Assembly: GCA_037127255.1 (NCBI GenBank)
Contig: JBANSL010000014.1
Span: forward strand, 64,495,646-64,559,645
Length of the DNA: 64,000 bases
Direction of reading: 5' to 3'
From: Persicaria tinctoria
Lineage: Eukaryota > Streptophyta > Magnoliopsida > Caryophyllales > Polygonaceae
Position numbers and translations under genes: made by a program. Of this stretch, positions 1-11,295 are shown piece by piece (position 1 is the first letter of the stretch; the number at the start of each line of letters is the position of its first letter). The notes under the pieces were generated by a model. It searched no databases and was not told where the DNA came from. It saw only the letters and a program-made list of their open reading frames with translations.

Positions 1-329
1 TCGTGATTAATTGGATCCTTGAAGATAAATGAAACTTCAGCTTTTCATCGGATTTAATTAATGCCCTTTTCCTAATTATTTTGATATCAATCAGTTATAA
101 GGTTCTACAAACAACCTATAGTTTTTCAGTTGTGCCACTCATTTAAGCCGCTGCATAATTTGCTATGTATCAGACAATTTTCCACAGAATCTTAAGGTCA
201 TAACTCATGAGAAAACATCAAATCAGGCATGAAAGTAACGAAAAAAGGCTTGCCAATTTCCAGTTCAGCCTTCAAAGGAAAAGTAAGCCTGGGTACATCA
301 TGACAGATGGTTTGGTTTAAAGTATTTAC
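1..329 (-). other. Intron of the PAP11-like gene at the window edge
   Basis: The stretch follows the splice donor of the last visible exon. I see no continuation of the fibrillin C-terminus in any frame, so it is most simply intron, with the terminal exon to the left of the window. Confidence 0.6.
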
Positions 330-3014
330 CAGTATTTCATCATCGAGATACGATATCATAAACAGTCTTTGGATAGTTCCATCTGCACATAATAAAAGAA
401 AGAACAATGAGATTTAAAAAATATGCAGGGGCAAACTGCAAAACTAGTTCTCACAGTAAGGTCATTACATGAATATGAAGGACTCCTAGTAATTAAATGA
501 ATATGAACTGCTCTGAATAAAGCTAGCTATGTCCTGCCCGAGTATTTAAGAGTCTAAGATCAATATAGGAGTAAGGTAGTTTCAACAGCAGCTGTCATCA
601 TTTCAACGGAAGCCAACAGATAGGAGAAAAATGAGTTGCTGAATAAAAAATAACAAAAGAACCCCTTTCTAATAATCCAAAATATCCCTTCCCCTGCCCT
701 CCATCTTTTAAATTACCAAAAAAAAAAGTTCATATTTTACCAGAAACCATATGGAAAAAGAGAATACACCAAAGTAAAGCGAAGTTCTAACTCAGTGACT
801 TGTAAGCTTGCAGAGCAAAAGATTGAGAAAGGACTCTAAACAACTTACTCAAGGGAACAGTGATGCCACTAGAAAATGCATCACGGATGGGAGCAGGCAG
901 CTGTTGAGCTGCACTACTGGCTTGCCCCAATGCACTTCTTAGCTGTTCAGGTACCGATTGCTCAATCACCATAGGTGGGTCAAGCAAGCCTTCGACAGAT
1001 TCTTCTTTCATTCTAAGCGGCCCTTCAACAGTTAACTTGGAGGATAAGACAAATTTAGTTTCTATCTGCAATCAACCAGAAACCTAAAGTCAGGGGAAGT
1101 TTATTGCAAAGCTCACAGATTCTTCAAATGATATGTTCCTTCTATGACAAAACATCAGGGAAACAAGAGAGCAACAAAACATTTTTTTTCACAACAACAG
1201 AGCCAACAAAACATTTTTCTCATTCTCTTTAGAAAAGCTATTTATATATATTTTTTTAACTCCTTAAAAGTCACCTACAATACAAAATTATTGCTCTCTC
1301 ACAAGCAAATGCTATACAGCCGGAAATTTCTCACAAATTTAATCAGCTCGATGATAAAATTAAATAATTAAAAACCACATTTGATGGAAATGTCACTAAT
1401 ACATAAAACAATGGCACTCAAAATGAAAAATTCAGAACCTGAAATAAAACAATAGGTTATGCACTTCACTAACATAAGTAGATGCAAAGATGCTAGTTTA
1501 GCTTAAAGCTGAAGGAAATTGAAAACAGAAGGTTAAGTCACCAGACCGAGTTCAAAAGTTTCATATTCACAGTAAGTTTTGTGTATCCATCCTTAATCCA
1601 TATATCTACTTTTGACAGAGTTACCAAGGTAGTGGGCAGTCTCCTACATCAAAGAATAGCACCAATCAAGTAAGTTTTAAAAGCTTCAGATGAATGATAC
1701 CCGATTCCAATTGTGATCCACAAGAATCATAAGAACTATGCTTACTCAGTGATTAGACGGGTGGCAAAGAGCCTTGCTGGGGAATTGGAACCAAACCACT
1801 CTAAGTTCCACTTGCCTTCTAAAAAAGGCGACCTGGAAAGCTGAAAAGTGTGAATAAACTCTGTTTGCATGGTTTAGACACAATGCTAGCTTTCAACTTT
1901 TAAGGAGTCAGGACCTACGTTGTTGGCCGAGGCGTTGGGTTTAGGCGCTCAAGGGTCGTTATTCGCTCTGTCACATCAATTCGATGCACATCCGTTGTCT
2001 TCCCAGTGACTAAAGCCTCAAATTTCCCTGCATCCTTGAACTGTGAAATAGAAGTAATGAGTTTTTTCAGATTTGATAAAAAGGAATGCATTTTTTCATC
2101 AACCTAAATGGGTAAAGCATCGACAATTAAACACAGAAGCTTAAGCACAGCCTAAGAATCAGGCTAAAGTAAAATGCTGTCTAGTATGACAGATGTTTTG
2201 CAGGCTGCTCAAAATCAAAGAATGGGAACTTTTTAATGATTGACTAGCAAATACAAAATCACATCAAGATCAAGAAGAGCAGAGGAATTTATCACAATGA
2301 ACAAATGAAAAAGAACACAATCGCAGAATGAGATTGAGAAACAAATTCTTCCACTTTTCTGTATAATAGGGATGTAATAGCTCTTCTCCAGATACTTTTC
2401 CTGAGAACGCAATTAACTTCCCTTCCATTTCTCTTTCTCAACCTCATTCTGCGATTGTACAGAAAAGTGGAAGAAAGAAATTCTCAACTGAACACAAACC
2501 GCCAGACTAAGAACTTAATTGCAGCAATTGGTAAATGACAGTCATATGGCGATTCACGTGCACCAGATGCATAATAATCCAAGTCAAATTGAAGCACAAA
2601 GGAAATCAAATCAGAGCATCTGATTCTGAACAGCTATCATGAAAGAAAAGAAAAGCACAATTAACCAAATGCAAAAACCAAATCCAGAACTAAACAACTG
2701 AAAGTAGTGAATTGGCGATAAGAGAGGGAGAGAGATGAGTTTACAGCGAGTAAGAGGGACTCCTTGGCGGAGAGGCGTTCCATTTCTCTAGCATAAGCAG
2801 CGGAAGGTCCTTGTTGCACGGACTGCTGAGCCATCGCCCTAACTCTCCCTTTCCTGGAGACGCCATCGCTAAGCCTCCGGCCGCAGCTCCGGCGAATTGA
2901 CCTTCTTCGGCAGGTTGTGCGAGGAAGGAACGAGGAGGGAAGAGGCCGAGTGCAGCAATGAAGACGGGGGAAGCCCAACGATAATGGCTGAACCACGGTC
3001 GACGCCGAAGTCAT
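330..3014 (-). CDS. PAP11: PAP/fibrillin family protein, PAP11-like, chloroplastic (3' end outside window)
   Basis: Minus-strand gene assembled from six exons: 2745-3014, 1919-2040, 1746-1832, 1547-1643, 849-1065 and 330-382. All have GT/AG borders and join in phase to 282 codons. The last exon, after the donor at 329, lies beyond position 1. The start at 3014 opens an Arg/Ser-rich N-terminus of about 60 residues that reads as a chloroplast transit peptide and ends near RVRAMAQQ. The PAP/fibrillin domain then follows: AKESLLLAFKDAG, ERITTLERLNPTPRP, FLEGKWNLEWFGSN, LTVEGPLRMKEE and QRLFMISYLDDEIL. Fibrillins are lipid-binding plastoglobule or thylakoid proteins. The motifs match Arabidopsis PAP11 (At4g00030) as I remember it. 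The family call is firm; the exact member is less so. Confidence 0.88.
2319..2480. repeat. Interleaved inverted repeat (order X Y ... X' Y') in intron 1 of the PAP11-like gene
   Basis: Block X (2319-2342, containing CAATCGCAGAATGAG) is followed by block Y (2343-2364, containing TTCTTCCACTTTTCTGTA). Their reverse complements appear downstream in the same left-to-right order: X' at 2432-2456, then Y' at 2457-2474. A simple inverted duplication would give Y' before X'. The inverted copy is therefore a circular permutation of the first. Confidence 0.8.
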
Positions 3015-3223
3015 CGGCTCTGGAGGAGGAGGAGGTGGTAGGGGCGTGGTTGCGGAGGGAGGGGAGAAAATATCTCCTTGGTGGAAAATGTGAAGTGTTG
3101 GGGAAGCGACAAAGTAGTACCGTGCGGTAAGAGAACCGAAGTGGAAGATGTGAAAGCGATGAAGAAGGTCACGGGGGTTGTACTTTGAAAGGGTATATTC
3201 GGTAGTTCAAAAATAATTAAATA

Positions 3224-3278
3224 TGGAGATGTGGGGGATCGAACCCCGTGAGCGCTCTATCATTTGAGCTACATCCCT
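3224..3278 (-). pseudogene. tRNA-Ala pseudogene lacking the anticodon arm
   Basis: Read on the minus strand, the sequence has a tRNA 5' acceptor and D arm (GGGATGTAGCTCAAATGATAG followed by AGCGCTC). It then jumps directly to a T arm (GGGGTTCGATCCCC) and a 3' acceptor strand ending in CATCTCCA. The A box and B box are both recognisable and match nuclear tRNA-Ala. The anticodon stem-loop and most of the variable region are missing: 55 nt remain instead of about 73. The first acceptor pair is also mismatched (A-C). It cannot encode a normal tRNA. It lies about 210 bp upstream of the PAP11-like start codon. Confidence 0.85.
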
Positions 3279-3286
3279 TTGATGAT

Positions 3287-5820
3287 TTTCACATTTTATT
3301 TAAATATATATTATATATATACCACCCTTAAATTATTGCGAAAAGCACCCATAGAATAATAAATTATAATAAACCTTTTTTTACCCATTGAATCGCCCTT
3401 AAATTATAATCACCCATTGAATTATAGAATCATAAATTAGATCTATTTTTAGAAGATCATCCACTCATTAAACCTTTTTTTTTTTAAAGTCAAAATACCT
3501 AATTCAAGCTTTTTTATTTTAAAGAAAAGCTAGCAGATGTATTATACAATTCAATTTGACATTTTACCTTAAAAAAAAAAGAAAATTAAGGATTATAGAA
3601 CATATATAAATGTCTCAAATAATATATCTGTATCATATAACTTTTAAGAAAGAGTGCTTATACGCTAATTTAATATTATACATGATAATAAATAACCTCA
3701 AATAAGTGTATGGCTTAAACAACTCACACAAGCTGCAAATCTAGATTATTATGGGGGCATTTTTTTTTCTTTACAAATGAAACAACTAGACGTCTAGACA
3801 TTTAACATACGAGTGGTCTTTTGAAAACAAATCTAAACTACTAGTGATTTTTTGTAATTTATAATTTTATAAGGGGTTGTATAAAAAAAATAGCCTAACT
3901 TATGAGTGGTTTTATGTTTTTTTAGAAAATAGCATCCAATATACCAAATGTTAAGGCCATTTGCAAAAATGACATTCCCCTCTAAAATTTGCAAAAGTAA
4001 CAAATAAGCTAAAAAATTGGCAGAAATAACCGGTGCTCATACCCCCTTTCACAGGTTACCCTTCCTGTTGAACCGAACCCTCACCGCCCCGCCTCCTTCT
4101 TCTCTCCGACTCTCCGGTCGTTCCCCGCCCTCCACGAGCCACCTCTGGCCACCCAACCACCGGTGTTTGAACCCTCTTCCTCCGGCGCACCCACTGAGCC
4201 CATAACTCACCCGGTTCATGCCCACCCAACCACCACCGCCATGGCTCGCTCGGTTGCCTTAATTGTCGTCGTTCCGATGGGCAGGCTCTGGGCGAGAACC
4301 AGCGGTTGTTAGACTAGACCTCCGCGGCGCTCGCCCTGCCCAAGCCGCTTGATTTTTCCGGTGTCGATCCACGGTTGGCTCCTCAGTCCTCCTCTCGCTA
4401 GCGATTCAACCCAGCCTGACAGATCACGACAGTTCACGATTGAGAAGGTTAGTGTTTTTTGTACCTTTATCTTTGTCAATTTGTGCTCCAATTTGTGCTC
4501 TAAGTTTTATATATATATATATATATATAAGATTCAATTTAGATGTAGGATTTCATAATTCTCAATTCTTTGACATACAAATTTAGGGTTTAGTTCATAT
4601 TTCAATTTCAATTCTGATTACAGTGAATGAGATTGTTTGAATTTAGGGTTTTTAGGATATCCATATTTGAAATATTGATTTAGTGTTGTCTGTGCCACAC
4701 TTTAGCTTGGGTTTTTTTATGAGGTCATGGGCTATGCTTAGCAACCGAATGTTGGGTAGCCATCTACGTCTAGAGGTTTCCTTGGTGTTTTCCAGAAGAG
4801 GTATGCAGATCTTCCAAGCAGGTTGTTATCATCCAAGTTACCACACAATCCCCGTTTCTGCATATTTGTAGATTAGTTGAGGAATAAACTTTTTACTTCA
4901 TCTTCTCAGTGTATTTGAAGCAAAAACGACCAAGATCCAGATTTTTTGTAAAACAGCGGATTGCCACATACTTCTTTAAGGTAACACTTTGATACTCTTT
5001 ACTATATATCGAATTACCTGAAAACTGAAATTTTAGTTTTTGCATTCAACTTCTATCCGATTTGCATTCTCATGGCGTTCTTTACAGAGCAGTTGGATTC
5101 AGATGTGGTTTAGTTGGGCAAGGGATTGCTAATTTGATTATGATTGCGAAGAGGTGTGATGCCTTTGTAGTACACAATGACATTGCTTTGTGTTATGTGC
5201 TCTACTTGCTTGATTTAAGAATGGCGAGTACGAATGACTAAGCGGCTAAAACTAGCATGAAATTGCTTTTTTAACTCCTCTTTTTTTTTCCTTTTTTTAT
5301 ATGGCTGATTATGCAACTTAGCATGCGTTCAATGAAATGAGTAGGCTATAGCTACATAAGCTTAAAGGAAGAAGTGACATACGTACGTACTTGATGTTGG
5401 TTTCAACGTAGATGATGAGTTGAGGATTTAGTGGATCACTTTTGGGATTAAAGTGGCTCAAAAAACTGAACATCTTAATTCCATTTGCTCAACTATTTCT
5501 ATGGAAAATATAGTTATTCTTGCTGTTTATGAATGAAGTTGTACATCGCTTATTTTTGCAGCTTAGGGAAATTTAGACAATTCTACTTGCTTGCTTTACC
5601 AAGGAAGTTGTACATCACTAGAATTTTGGATCAGCATGACTATAATTGATGGATAATAAACCGTTGAACTTTAACCAACCCGGCCCTTTTTTTGGTTAGA
5701 CGTGGCGGCTCATCAACTGCTCATCCATAGGTTGACGGGAGAAAAATTGCTTTTATCTTACAAGAAGAAAGAAAGGGCATCGAGAGAGGAGGAATCCGGC
5801 GAAGTTCCTGAGGTAGACGA
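3287..5820. other. Intergenic AT-rich DNA with a dispersed-repeat segment
   Basis: No credible gene. The part from about 3890 to 4490 begins with an AT-rich stretch containing TCCAATATACCA and AATTTGCAAAAG and passes into a GC-rich, pyrimidine-rich block. The same order recurs near 61465, so this is probably a dispersed repeat of unknown class. The short ORFs in the GC-rich block look like chance openings. Confidence 0.5.
4508..4529. repeat. (TA)n microsatellite
   Basis: About 11 uninterrupted TA units, immediately after the GC-rich block of the dispersed repeat. Confidence 0.95.
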
Positions 5821-6133
5821 GATCCGACAGGGGTTACTCCTATATTGGCTAACACAACGTTGTCACTGGCTAGATAATAGTATTTGCTGGCTAGTAAGCA
5901 TAGATCGCAAATATTCGGGCTTCGCATCCAACGTGATTGTATTGGTTAAGAACTTTAGTACTTCGTAGTGTTTGGTTTAGGTCTTAATTGTTTAATCGTT
6001 TCCACCTTTTAGAGGACTTGTGTTTGATTTTATCATCTTGAGAGATCCAGTAGGGGTTACTTCTACATTGGCTAAGACATCATCGTCACTGGCTAGATAA
6101 TAGTATTTACTGGCTAGTAAGCATACATCGCAA
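5821..6133 (+). repeat. Direct duplication of a 90-bp segment
   Basis: Positions 5821-5910 and 6044-6133 are the same length and differ at about 11 of 90 positions (about 88% identity by my count). Both contain the invariant block GTCACTGGCTAGATAATAG. The spacer is 133 bp. No frame is conserved and no transposon ends are visible. Confidence 0.8.
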
Positions 6134-7406
6134 TGGGTTATACTTATGCATCGTTCTATGTGTTGAAGTATGTTGTGATTGAAACCATTAATGTTACATT
6201 GGACGATGTCATTTGAGAGTAATGTAGGTTTGTTTCTAGGATCAGTTATGTACATTCAAAACCACCAAAACCGCAAAGTGTCAGTGAGTCAGAAGCAAAC
6301 TAACAAAATACTACATTCGACTACGCAAAAGAAGAGTTATCCCACTAGACATCGATTTCTTCACCTTACCATCACACGCTTGCTTATGTCCTCGGACGCT
6401 TCCGGCGAAGGAACTATCCTCGAGATGGGTACCTGCTTGTCTCCATTATCTTGCTCCTGAAGGGCCCAAACGACATTCTCTCTTCTATGAGCATTGCCCC
6501 CTCCTCCATGTCCACGTCGACAGCTTTACCTTTCATCTCCGGAGCAACGATTGTCGGTTCTGCCCAGGTTTTCTGGTTTATCTTGCCAGACGTGTGAATT
6601 TCCGTGTCAGCTAAATTGTTATCTTTGTCATCCAAATGGTTATTCATGCCATACTCCAAATTGAGATCAAGATATGATGTACACCCAACTTTAGTTCGAA
6701 ATATTTTTTTTCATAAACATATATAAAATGAGTGTCTATAGATAGATAAAATTAAATTAAGTTCAAAAATAAATAAATTTTTTTATTTTAACAAATAAAA
6801 ATTGCTGAAAATTAGTTTAAAACAATTAAAACTTAAGTTTTGCCACTTGTCACCATCTCATTTGCCCTCTCTCCCCACAAATCTTTTTTTTTTTTGCCAA
6901 GTGACCTGCTACCGGGTGGGGGAAATTTGCAAAACTAACTTTTTGACACTCCTTTGCAATTTATACACCCTATTGACATTTTTGCAAAGTTGGTATATTT
7001 TTTTTGTATATTAGTGCAAATCATCCTTCTTTTTTTTTTTTATGAGTGTAGCTTTAGACAATATCCCAAAATGACTATTGTCAAGGTAATTTCAACTAAA
7101 TTGTATACAAGTCATTCTCATTTTTTCCAAACAAATTACAAATAGGCCCAAAACCCTCTCATCTACATTGCAACGGGAAATTGGTGAAAGAAAGAACGGA
7201 TCGCTTTGAGAGCATACAGTTGGAACTCCCCCTTTTCTTTTTGACATCAACCCCCGATCTATCTCTTGTTGCTAGTTTGTCGTTGAATTCAATCAAATCC
7301 TACCATAAAATATTCTCGTTGGAATTGGTTGAAGGTTGAAATTTGTCCTCACTTGAAGAATTCCGTCAAAACCCTAATCCGTTTCCATCTCTCACCCAGA
7401 ACCCAA

Positions 7407-7712
7407 CTAGATCACAAACTTGGGTGATTCACACTTTGTCACATGTTTATCTGTATACGTGCCAATCATGTTAGTATAATGATCACCAGTAGCAGCAGGT
7501 TGACCAAGCACAACTTTCTCCCATAAGAAATTGTTGTTATCTATGTGAAAGATCACTTTATCTGAACTCTTCTCAAATGCTTTCAGATCAAAATCATTCT
7601 CGCTTTCCTTGAGAAACATGTTGTTGGACTTTAAATTCGAAGAGTCCAATGCATCATCATATGAATCAAAAGGGTTATACGATTTGTGGGGTGGGCTTGG
7701 TTGTAAATTCAC
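7407..7712 (-). other. Open reading frame of unknown origin (101 codons)
   Basis: An uninterrupted frame with ordinary amino-acid usage, including NPFDSYDDALDSSN and the WEKVVLGQPAATGDHY stretch. It lies downstream of the Copia RNase H in the same orientation. I do not recognise a family. It could be a captured exon or a retroelement 3' segment. No splice context or start can be defended. Confidence 0.2.
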
Positions 7713-8010
7713 ACATGATCGTTCTCTGCAGAGCTACAAAATGAAATCATTTCATGACATCAAAATTTGCAAATGTAGCAACAAAGATGACTCCACGTGC
7801 TTCCAATTCTTCCAAGCATTTATCCAACTTCTTATTAAAGAAACATATCAATTGAAGCTGAGAAAGGATACAATTCAACAAACAAAAATCACTACATCCC
7901 AACAAATTCTTCAAGCGTTGCATTCCCATATTGTGTACGAGTTAATTAAATACCTTTATAGGTAATGCTTTAGTGAATAAATCTGCTAGATTTTCACTTG
8001 ATACAATCTT

Positions 8011-8449
8011 CTAAACATTAACTTTGCCTTCAACTTGGAGTTCATGGGTGGAGAACAATTTCGAGGATATATGCTTGGTCTTGTCACCTTTAATGTAACC
8101 TTCCTTGATTTGGACATTGCAAGCTGCATTATCTTTATACAACAATGTCGGGTGTTTTGCAATGGGATCCAACCCGTATGATTCCTGGACATGTTGGATG
8201 AGTGATCTGAGCCACGCACTTTCTCTTCTTGTCTCATACAATGTGATAAGCTCTGCATGATTTGATGATGTAGCTACAAAGAGACTGCTTTGTTGAACGC
8301 CAAGAGATGGCAGTTCCACCATACATGAATAAGTGCCCTGCTTGCGAGATGACCTTGTGAGGATCTAACAAATAACTTACATCAAAATAGCCAACCAATT
8401 TTGCACCATGTACTCCTTTGGATCTTTTAAAATATAACAGTTCCACCAT
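8011..8449 (-). pseudogene. Copia RNase H domain, frameshifted
   Basis: Two overlapping minus-strand frames make up one Copia RNase H. The upstream frame has HGAKLVGYFDVSYLLDPHK and GGTAISWRSTKQSL. The downstream frame has ATSSNHAELITLYE, LYKDNAACNVQI and TKHISSKLFSTHELQ. The change of frame near 8290 indicates a small indel. The remnant belongs to the same element as the RT at 9894-10826. Confidence 0.85.
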
Positions 8450-8463
8450 ACATGAATAAGTAA

Positions 8464-9891
8464 TGCGCTGGGAGGTGCGACGTCGATATGTTCACTCGAA
8501 GGACTGGAAGCTCAAGGCAATGGAGAGGTTTAGTGCATGGGACTCAAGCCTTAACTCTTGGGCGGAGGACGGATATAGGTAATGGACAGTAGACGCTCTT
8601 CTGGACCCACTCCTGGCTAACCGAGCACCCGCTTGAGGATGTGACCACATTCCATGTGCCAGAGGAGCTGTTAGGAGCGACGTTGTCGGAGGTATGGGCA
8701 GAGAATGATTGGGACTGACCTTCAATCTCACAGTACCTACCAAGTGATATCCTCTAAAGACTACATGCCATACGAGTTAGCACGCATCTAGATGATCGTG
8801 ACCAGCTGGTGTGGGGTTGGAACCCGTCAGGCAAGTTCTCGACGACCTCTACTATGCATCACATAAGGTGAGACAAACAGTTGGAAACCTCCCCGAGCTA
8901 GAGGAAGATTTGGAAGCTTAATGTTCAGCAAAGAGTGCGCACTTTTACTCATCTTATAACCCATGATGCGGTACTCTGTAATGCCAACCGGGTGAAAAGA
9001 CACTTATCAAATTTTGCGGCTTGCCCGAGGTGCTCTGAAAAAGAAACGGAGATCCACATGCTAAGGGATTGCCCCGCAATCAGCCAGATCTAGCGTCAGT
9101 TGGATGTCAAGGCATGGGTATTCATGAACATAGAGAAAGGCGACAGATGGAGTTCGATTTTTGCGACTATGCTATGGCTCACCTAGAAGGCTTGGAATGG
9201 GCTAGTGTTCAAGGGCGAGGAAGGCCTGAACGGGATGACGCATAGGGTATGGAAGCAAGTATCCATATACCTCCATGTGAAGTCGAAAACAAATGTGTTG
9301 GGGTTGAGAGCTCAGGAACCACCGGACTCGATATCTTGAGAGCCACCTGATTAGGGATGGCTCAAGCTCAACATTGACGGGGTTTCCAAAGGAAACCCGG
9401 GGCCTGCAGGGGAAGGTGGGGTCTTCATGGATCTGGCTGGAATGTTGGTTGGGGCCTTCACTTTCAAATGTGGCGTGTGCCCAACCAGAACGACGGAACG
9501 TAGCTTGGGCAACTCTCCACGGCCTGTCAATAGCAAGGGACACGGGGATCGGTAAACTAATCGTGGAAATCGAATGTGCTGCAATAGCGGAGGAGCTAAA
9601 GGGAATCGGGGAGGATGCACACGCTGATTACAATCTCATCAATCGAAGTCGGCGAATCTTGAGAGAGACGAACTAGGAAGTATGAGTTAGGCATGTTAGA
9701 CGTCAGGCAAACAAGGTTGCTGATGCGATCGCAAATTGGGTTATGTACCTTGATATATGGATCGCTCACCATACACCCTTCTCTGCCACTTTCTATTAGC
9801 AACTTATTTCCATATGTTACTTCACATGTGATGTAACTTGCATACTCCTTCAATAAAATAAGGGCCTCGCACACCTTAAGAATAAAAAAAA
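8464..9891 (+). mobile_element. L1-type LINE 3' fragment inserted in the Copia element
   Basis: The plus strand carries a degenerate 3' half of an L1 ORF2 homologous to the 19.6-22.7 kb copy. The parts visible are the segment after RT with DVDMFT, a zf-RVT region (VQQRVRTFT, AACPRCSEKE, MLRDCPA) and an RNase H start (WLKLNIDGVSKGN near 9358). It ends in an AATAAAATAAGGGCC segment and an A-rich tail at 9881-9891. Many frameshifts and stops are present. No target-site duplication can be seen because the left junction is rearranged. Confidence 0.8.
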
Positions 9892-9893
9892 TG

Positions 9894-10826
9894 TCATTTT
9901 GTTGGCATTGAACTATATCTTGCTTGTAGATTAACTGCAAAAGATATATCTGGTCGAGTATTCGTAGCAAAATACATAAGCACACCAACTACGCTAAGAT
10001 ATGGTACTTCAGGACCTAATATCTCTTCATTGTTTAATTGGGGATGAAAGGGGTCCTTGTCCACATCAAGTGATCGTACAACAATAGGTGTACTCAAAGG
10101 ATACACTTTGTCAGTGTTAAAGCGTTTTAGGACCTTTTCAACATAAGTTGACTTATGTATGAAAATTCCATTTCTTGTATGCTTGAATTGCAGGCCGAGG
10201 CAATACTTGGTTGTTCTAAGATCTTTCATTTCAAATTCATTTTTCATGTAATCAATCGTTTGTTGAATCTCTTCAAGAGTCCTAATAATATTTAGGTCAT
10301 CAACACAAACTGCTAAAATTACATAACCCGACTTTGTCCTCTTTATAAAGACGCAAAAGCTTACTTGGTTATTTATAAAACTATGACGGTTATACCACAT
10401 GCGACCTGATTGCTTCAATCCATATAAGGACCTCTTTAACTTGATGGAGTACATGTGACGAGGTTTTGATCTTAATGTTTCAAGCATTTCTAATCCTTCG
10501 GGGATTTTCATGTATATATCTGTATCTAATGATCCATAAAGGTAAGTAGTTACTGCATCCATAAGTTGCATTTGAAGTTGTTCAACAACCGCCAAACCAA
10601 CTAGGAATCTAAGTGTTGTTGCATTCACTACAGGTAAATACGTTTCTACATAATCCACTCCTGGCTTTTGTGAAAAGCCTTGTGCAACGAGTCTGACTTT
10701 ATATCTTACTACTTCATTACACTCATTGCGTTTTCGTACGAACATCCACTTAAAGCCTACTAGTTTAACACATTTTGGTGTTGGAGCTACTGGTCCAAAA
10801 ACATCGCGTTTGTTTAATGAATCCAA
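9894..10826 (-). pseudogene. Copia reverse transcriptase domain, catalytic box altered
   Basis: 310 open codons with the Copia RT hallmarks: KWMFVRKRNE, RLVAQGFSQKPGVDY, DAVTTYLYGSL, IPEGLEM, SLYGLKQSGRMWY and the closing RPDISFAVN. The catalytic YVDD box reads CVDD: the Tyr codon position is TGT at 10305-10307. The frame ends at the L1 junction. It is not a functional polymerase because of its truncated context and, probably, the altered box. Confidence 0.88.
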
Positions 10827-11104
10827 CTCTACTTTGATTGCACCTTTCCAACTCTCCTAATTATTTTGATTTTGACATTCCATCATTGTTTAAGGACCAT
10901 TGTCATCTTCATCCATGACTTCTGCTGCCACTGTATAAGAAAATATGTCATCTAGGACTATGTCATTTTGGTGCCATCCAAACTGGTGGTTGCATAGTTG
11001 ATTGACATCTCAAAATTATCATCGACATCATTTTCTTTGCTTTCGGGGACCTTAGATAATATCTCTTCTGGATTATATCTTCATGGATGTTAGGGATTGG
11101 CGTA

Positions 11105-11295
11105 TCAACACATAGCTTTATGTGTTGTTATTGTCTCTTTCCTCTTCCGGAGAATTGTATCTTTAATTTGTTTGCGCAGTTTGAAGCCCTTACTTTCTAA
11201 CTTCTCTCTCCAACGCTCTAGCTTATTACTCACCCCAACTCTCATCTCATCCACTAACACAATGTCATCCGCAAAAAGCATACACCACATGATTT
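11105..11295 (-). mobile_element. RTE-type LINE reverse transcriptase fragment
   Basis: A minus-strand frame with [13 protein letters not shown] followed by [15 protein letters not shown]. This is the catalytic FADD box and thumb segment typical of plant RTE-like LINEs. It is only about 60 codons long and degenerates after KLRKQ. Confidence 0.75.

Larger units (their letters stand above)
7900..10980 (-). mobile_element. Degenerate Ty1/Copia retrotransposon (RT and RNase H part), split by an L1 fragment
   Basis: Minus-strand pol remnants in the Copia order. The end of an integrase-RT linker with stop codons runs from 10980 to 10830, then come RT (9894-10826), RNase H (8011-8449) and a degenerate C-terminus to about 7925. 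The copy is cut between RT and RNase H by an L1 3' fragment, with about 35 codons lost at the junction. I could identify no LTR pair, gag, protease or integrase core, so this is an internal remnant. Confidence 0.85.

Noticed and set aside
3224..3278. Functional tRNA gene
   Set aside because: No anticodon stem-loop, and the first acceptor pair is mismatched.
4017..4558. Possible two-exon gene in the GC-rich block near 4.0-4.5 kb
   Set aside because: Proline/serine-rich frames without homology. The block resembles sequence at 61.5-62.4 kb and behaves like a dispersed repeat.
6414..6659. Minus-strand frame of 81 codons (FGPFRSK, acidic Met-rich)
   Set aside because: It faintly recalls LINE ORF1 linker sequence but has no zinc knuckle or neighbouring ORF1 parts.
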